Source: Pedobacter sp. Bi126
GTDB lineage: Bacteria; Bacteroidota; Bacteroidia; Sphingobacteriales; Sphingobacteriaceae
NCBI RefSeq assembly: GCF_918698245.1
Contig: NZ_CAKKMS010000006.1
Location: 186,001 to 250,000 of the forward strand
Direction of reading: 5' to 3'
DNA: 64,000 nucleotides
Shown here: positions 60,864 to 64,000 of the stretch, piece after piece
Numbering within the stretch: the stretch's first letter is position 1
Layout: every line of letters begins with the position of its first letter
Translations under genes and position numbers: made by a program
The notes under the pieces: generated by a model
Databases searched by the model: none
What the model was told of the DNA's origin: nothing
The model's input: only the letters and a program-made list of their open reading frames with translations

Positions 60864-61556
60864 ATGAAAACGAATTTGAAAAATTTTAGCACTACAAAAA
60901 TTATACTCTCTCTCTTAGCGATAGCTTTAACCATTACGGCTTGTAAAAAAGATTTTAATAACGACCCTATCGAAGCGGCCGGTATTGGCTTTGTTCATGC
61001 ATCACCTGGAACAGGCGCGCTGGATTTTATCTTGGATAACCAAAAAATAAATAGCTTTACCTACACTAAAGATTTAGGATACTATGCCGCATATCCAGGA
61101 ACAAGATTGGTGGGTGTTGCTAAAAAAGACTCTTTAAAATATTTAACCACAGCTCAAGCCATATTAAAAGAAGGATCATTCTATTCGGTTTTCGTAGTAG
61201 ATACTTTAAAATCAACAAAACTTTTAATTCTTGAGGATGATTTAAAAGCACCTGAAACGGACAAGGCTAAAGTTCGTTTTGTAAACTTAAGTCCGGGTTC
61301 TGCCCCATTTGATTTAGCTATTGCAGGTACAGATGCACCTTTATTTACTGCAAAAGCATTTAAAGAGTTCACCACTTTCAGCAATATTGCACCGAACGAC
61401 AGCTATACTTTCCAATTAAAGCAAAGCGGAACAGTTAAAGTGAGCTTACCGGCCGTTAAAATCGAAAAAGGTAAAATTTATACCATCTGGGCTAAAGGCT
61501 TATCGAGCAAAACCGATAGTACTGGAGTTGGCTTATCAGTGATGACAAATAAATAA
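60864..61556 (+). CDS. DUF4397 domain lipoprotein
   Basis: A 230-residue lipoprotein (lipobox TITAC, Cys about 27) with a DUF4397 domain: GFVHASPGTGALDFILD (about 43-59) and its second half KVRFVNLSPGSAPFDLAI (about 135-152), each a beta-sandwich start. DUF4397 proteins are surface or periplasmic binding proteins of unknown ligand. It is monocistronic with a hairpin terminator; the ECF sigma gene follows 120 bp later from its own promoter. Confidence 0.9.
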   Translation: MKTNLKNFSTTKIILSLLAIALTITACKKDFNNDPIEAAGIGFVHASPGTGALDFILDNQKINSFTYTKDLGYYAAYPGTRLVGVAKKDSLKYLTTAQAILKEGSFYSVFVVDTLKSTKLLILEDDLKAPETDKAKVRFVNLSPGSAPFDLAIAGTDAPLFTAKAFKEFTTFSNIAPNDSYTFQLKQSGTVKVSLPAVKIEKGKIYTIWAKGLSSKTDSTGVGLSVMTNK

Positions 61557-61590
61557 AAATATTTCACTCTACCTGTGAAAACGAAAATTG

Positions 61591-61623
61591 ACCCCACTCA
61601 AAAAGTTGGGTGGGGTTATTTTT
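61591..61623 (+). terminator. Terminator after the DUF4397 gene
   Basis: ACCCCAC / GTGGGGT stem and a TATTTTT tail. Confidence 0.85.
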
Positions 61624-61625
61624 CT

Positions 61626-61633
61626 TAAATTTG
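61626..61633 (+). promoter_or_regulatory. TAAATTTG box of the sigma gene
   Basis: TAnnTTTG match 46 bp before the GTG at 61680; a TTG lies 17 bp upstream as a weak -33 element. Confidence 0.35.
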
Positions 61634-61679
61634 CAATAATTAATCATGATAAACCTTTAATAAATAGTCCTTTACAGGG

Positions 61680-62264
61680 GTGATAAAAAAAATACTCAGT
61701 TTTGAGGAAATTTTAAAAGGCTGTGTAAAAAACGACAATAGCTGTAAAGAAATGATGTATAAATCATTTTATGGCTATTTAATGGGCATTATTTTAAGGT
61801 ATACAAAGAACCCTTCCGACAGTGAAGAGCTTGTAAATGATAGTTTTATCAAGATTTTTAAGCATGTTGGCGGTTTCAAAGCACCAAAAAATCCGGAAGA
61901 ATTACAGCGATCGTTTAAAGGCTGGATTGCCCAGATTGCTTCGCGGACGGCAATAGACAAGATACGAAGTTCGAAAGTTCAGTTTTATGTTGATGATTTA
62001 GCTGAAAGTGAACATCCGGTTACCCAGGTTTCGGTCGCTTCGGAACTACACGTTAATGATATTTTGAATTTACTAAATCACTTACCAGATACGCAGAGAC
62101 TGGTATTTAACTTATATGAAATTGAGGGCTTTGCCCACGATGAAATTTCGAAGATGTTAAACATTCCTGAAAGTTCCAGTCGTGTTTACCTTACACGTTC
62201 TAAGAGTAAGTTACGTACCCTTTACCTAAATACCATGGTTAATTCATACGAAAAAAATGGATAA
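61680..62264 (+). CDS. ECF sigma factor (GTG start)
   Basis: A 194-residue sigma-70 family protein with regions 2 (about 25-100, YTKNPSDSEELVNDSFIKIFKHVGGF and WIAQIASRTAIDKIR) and 4 (about 125-185, VFNLYEIEGFAHDEISKMLNIPESSSRVYLTRSKSKL). It starts at GTG 61680; no ATG is in frame upstream. Its stop overlaps the next gene by 8 bp, so the partner is translationally coupled. Predicted to direct a regulon for envelope functions, with the partner as its control protein. Confidence 0.92.
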   Translation: MIKKILSFEEILKGCVKNDNSCKEMMYKSFYGYLMGIILRYTKNPSDSEELVNDSFIKIFKHVGGFKAPKNPEELQRSFKGWIAQIASRTAIDKIRSSKVQFYVDDLAESEHPVTQVSVASELHVNDILNLLNHLPDTQRLVFNLYEIEGFAHDEISKMLNIPESSSRVYLTRSKSKLRTLYLNTMVNSYEKNG

Positions 62265-63477
62265 GGAATTAATTGAGCATATTACCGCGCAACTCCAAAA
62301 CCATGAGGAAACATACCCTGATGGTGCTTGGGAGCGCTTTTCGGAGAAAAAAAATAAGAGACGAGGCATCGCTTTTTGGCCTTTGTGGGCTGCTGCTGCC
62401 TTAATTTTGGTCTTAGGAGGTGTATTTTTTGCGCAAAACAATATAGATCAGAAAAAAGATATTGCAATAACTAAACCTAAAGCTCAGCAAAATGCTACAG
62501 CCGATCGGAAATCAAATAACAATATTAAAACTAAAATCGATTCTACTTCATTAAATAACGATACAAGCCCTATAAATAAGCTGGCGGCCAATCGTCCAGC
62601 CAAAATTACAGGAAGCACAAAACCATTATTAACAGAGCAGACCGGTTATTCGCTTATTAATACATCAGCGCAATTGGCTCCTGTAAACAATAACCTTTTA
62701 GATAACAAGCTTGCGGGTGCTAATCTTTCAAACCTGAAAACAAAACAGTTTGATATTTTAACGGAAAAGAAAAAACCTCAACCCATTGCGCAAACAAGTT
62801 TTGAAAAACTGCTTGCCCAGGATAGCTATGCGAATCAACAAAAATCGCCATCAAAAACAAGCGAAAATTCTAAATGGCAGCCTGATGTGTATATTGCGCC
62901 AGCAATGGGTAACGATAATAAAGTAACCATGAACTATGGCTTTTCTTTATCTTATGCTATTGCCAATAAATTATCAATAAGTTCTGGCGTTTCGTATGCT
63001 TCTATTAGCACTACCGAATCGTTAAATGCTTCTGCACCACAAACCTTATCAGGCAAAAACCTCGAGTCGGTTGATGCTAAAGTGCGTGGAATTAACGTTC
63101 CTTTAGAATTAAAATACAACATAAGTGATAAACTGTACACCAATATAGGGGTTTCTGCACTGGCTGTTTTAAAAAACTCACAACAGAACAACTATATTGT
63201 AAACCAGGTACAGAATTTTTCTTTGACAACAGCAAATGGTTATGCCGATTCGAAGACATTGATTGTGAAAGAAAAAACTACTGAGCCACAGCCCGAAGCC
63301 AATATAGATCCTGATAAATACATCGGATTCTACAATTTTTCTTTAGGTTATAAACAAAAGATATCCAAAAAGAACAATATTGCCATCGAGCCTTTTTTAA
63401 GGTTGCCGATGAAAACTTTCTCTAAAGAAAACCTTAACCTCACCAATGGCGGACTGCGTTTGAAGATTGATTTTTAG
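62257..63477 (+). CDS. Sigma-factor partner with inner-membrane helix and C-terminal beta-barrel domain
   Basis: A 406-residue protein that starts 8 bp inside the sigma gene. Cytoplasmic part about 1-44 (with the family motif YPDGAWERFSEKK), one transmembrane helix about 45-64, a long Asn/Ser/Lys-rich linker about 65-195, then a beta-strand-rich domain about 205-406 that looks like an outer-membrane OMP_b-brl barrel and ends in aromatic LRLKIDF. The topology, an inner-membrane helix plus a barrel-like end, is unusual. The gene position fits an anti-sigma or signalling role; no known anti-sigma domain is visible. The barrel may instead be a periplasmic domain. Confidence 0.8.
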   Translation: MDKELIEHITAQLQNHEETYPDGAWERFSEKKNKRRGIAFWPLWAAAALILVLGGVFFAQNNIDQKKDIAITKPKAQQNATADRKSNNNIKTKIDSTSLNNDTSPINKLAANRPAKITGSTKPLLTEQTGYSLINTSAQLAPVNNNLLDNKLAGANLSNLKTKQFDILTEKKKPQPIAQTSFEKLLAQDSYANQQKSPSKTSENSKWQPDVYIAPAMGNDNKVTMNYGFSLSYAIANKLSISSGVSYASISTTESLNASAPQTLSGKNLESVDAKVRGINVPLELKYNISDKLYTNIGVSALAVLKNSQQNNYIVNQVQNFSLTTANGYADSKTLIVKEKTTEPQPEANIDPDKYIGFYNFSLGYKQKISKKNNIAIEPFLRLPMKTFSKENLNLTNGGLRLKIDF

Positions 63478-63498
63478 AAAAAAAACTAAGATATTTAG

Positions 63499-63506
63499 TA
63501 TATTTG
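63499..63506 (+). promoter_or_regulatory. TATATTTG box of the Uma2 gene
   Basis: A perfect TAnnTTTG match ending 14 bp before the ATG at 63521; no clear -33 element. Confidence 0.4.
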
Positions 63507-63520
63507 GTTAAATACCTAAT

Positions 63521-64000
63521 ATGAAGAATATCAAGCCATATCCTACTGAAGAGGAGCAACCTCCGATTAAAACCCTTAACGAGGTCGATTTTTCTGCAAC
63601 TTACAGTTATGCAGATTATATGCGCTTCGAATTTGAAGAGCGCTTAGAACTTATCAAAGGGTACATTTTCAAGATGAGCCCTGCTCCTTCGCGAATTCAC
63701 CAAGGTATTTTAGCCAACATTTTTGTCCCCATATACAATATACTCAAAGGGAAACCGTGTCATGTTTACTGCGCCCCTTTTGATGTACGTTTAGCTAAGA
63801 AAACTCAAGATGACAAAGAAGTTTTCACCGTAGTGCAACCCGATATTGCTGTAATCTGCGACCAATCTAAACTGGATAAACGTGGATGTATTGGCGCACC
63901 AGATATTGTTGTCGAAATTTTATCACCAGGTAATAATAAAAAGGAATTGATCAACAAATATGAGGTTTATGAGGAAGCAGGTGTTAAAGAATACTGGATT
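63521..64000 (+). CDS. Uma2 family (DUF820) endonuclease-like protein, partial
   Basis: The first 160 codons of a gene cut by the window end. It matches Uma2/DUF820: YSYADYMRFEFEERLELIKGYIFKMSPAPSRIHQG, then VVQPDIAVIC and the core PDIVVEILSPGNNKKELINKYEVYEEAGVKEYW. The PD-(D/E)XK fold residues Glu (ELI/GYI), Asp in QPDIAV and Glu-x-Leu in VEIL are present. The family is presumed nuclease-related, but function is unproved. It is isolated, 43 bp after the sigma partner. Confidence 0.9.
   Translation, partial: MKNIKPYPTEEEQPPIKTLNEVDFSATYSYADYMRFEFEERLELIKGYIFKMSPAPSRIHQGILANIFVPIYNILKGKPCHVYCAPFDVRLAKKTQDDKEVFTVVQPDIAVICDQSKLDKRGCIGAPDIVVEILSPGNNKKELINKYEVYEEAGVKEYWI

Overview
The window looks like a chromosomal segment of a Bacteroidota bacterium, most likely a Sphingobacteriaceae member close to Pedobacter. 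The grounds are an AT-rich sequence, promoters of the TAnnTTTG type, a subtilase with a type IX secretion C-terminal domain, many SpII lipoproteins, families almost confined to this phylum (DUF3822 next to rsmD/coaD, T9SS sorting domain, M57 HEIGH peptidase, PepSY-like), and many short dispersed repeats between genes. This is inference from family content; no rRNA or marker search was possible. I saw no tRNA, rRNA, CRISPR array, prophage or intact insertion sequence.

Layout. 1-10 kb: an unknown gene, a cold-shock protein, a secreted GH2 glycosidase, an SMP-30-type lactonase, a heterodimeric ABC exporter pair and a LURP-one/scramblase-like protein. 10-17.5 kb: a CvfB-like S1 protein, a four-helix membrane sensor, a RecD-like helicase, a DAC-like (c-di-AMP cyclase related) protein and the housekeeping cluster DUF3822-rsmD-coaD. 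17.7-26.4 kb: a sigma factor with a four-helix membrane partner, two NUDIX enzymes, a predicted small RNA, a zinc alcohol dehydrogenase, a DeoR regulator, and an AraC/PEP-mutase/SnoaL group. 26.8-36 kb: pyrE, an SRPBCC protein, a GH78 rhamnosidase, clpB and an M60 metallopeptidase. 36-41.6 kb: three related outer-membrane barrels, one followed by a protein of seven 22-residue repeats, plus an Fsr-type MFS pump and an FMN reductase. 41.6-56 kb: many envelope or secreted hydrolases (M28, S8-T9SS, M57, S9, two polysaccharide deacetylases around an M1-like peptidase, an RsiV-like lipoprotein). 56-64 kb: small cytoplasmic proteins, an ABC-F ATPase, a DUF4397 lipoprotein, an ECF sigma factor with a membrane-anchored barrel partner, and a truncated Uma2 gene.

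Functional themes. The region is mainly housekeeping plus envelope biology: secreted peptidases and glycosidases without a SusCD pair, beta-barrels, and two sigma-factor/membrane-partner pairs. The most interesting items are the sigma factor with its single-helix, beta-barrel-ended partner (61.7-63.5 kb), the DAC-like protein (13.8-15 kb), the 22-residue repeat protein (37.0-37.7 kb), the three-hairpin small RNA candidate (20.19-20.29 kb), hidden small ORFs at 23.99 and 26.56 kb, and two ABC ATPases in which one of the two ATP sites looks inactivated.

Intergenic DNA is unusually rich in repeats. There are REPIN-like inverted pairs starting CGTCATT, GTAG-headed hairpins, families of decayed CACAGAT / TCCGTGTTTCCGTGGC sequence, and a 100-110 bp element present in opposite orientations at 30.9 and 58.6 kb. 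No transposase that could move them lies in the window.
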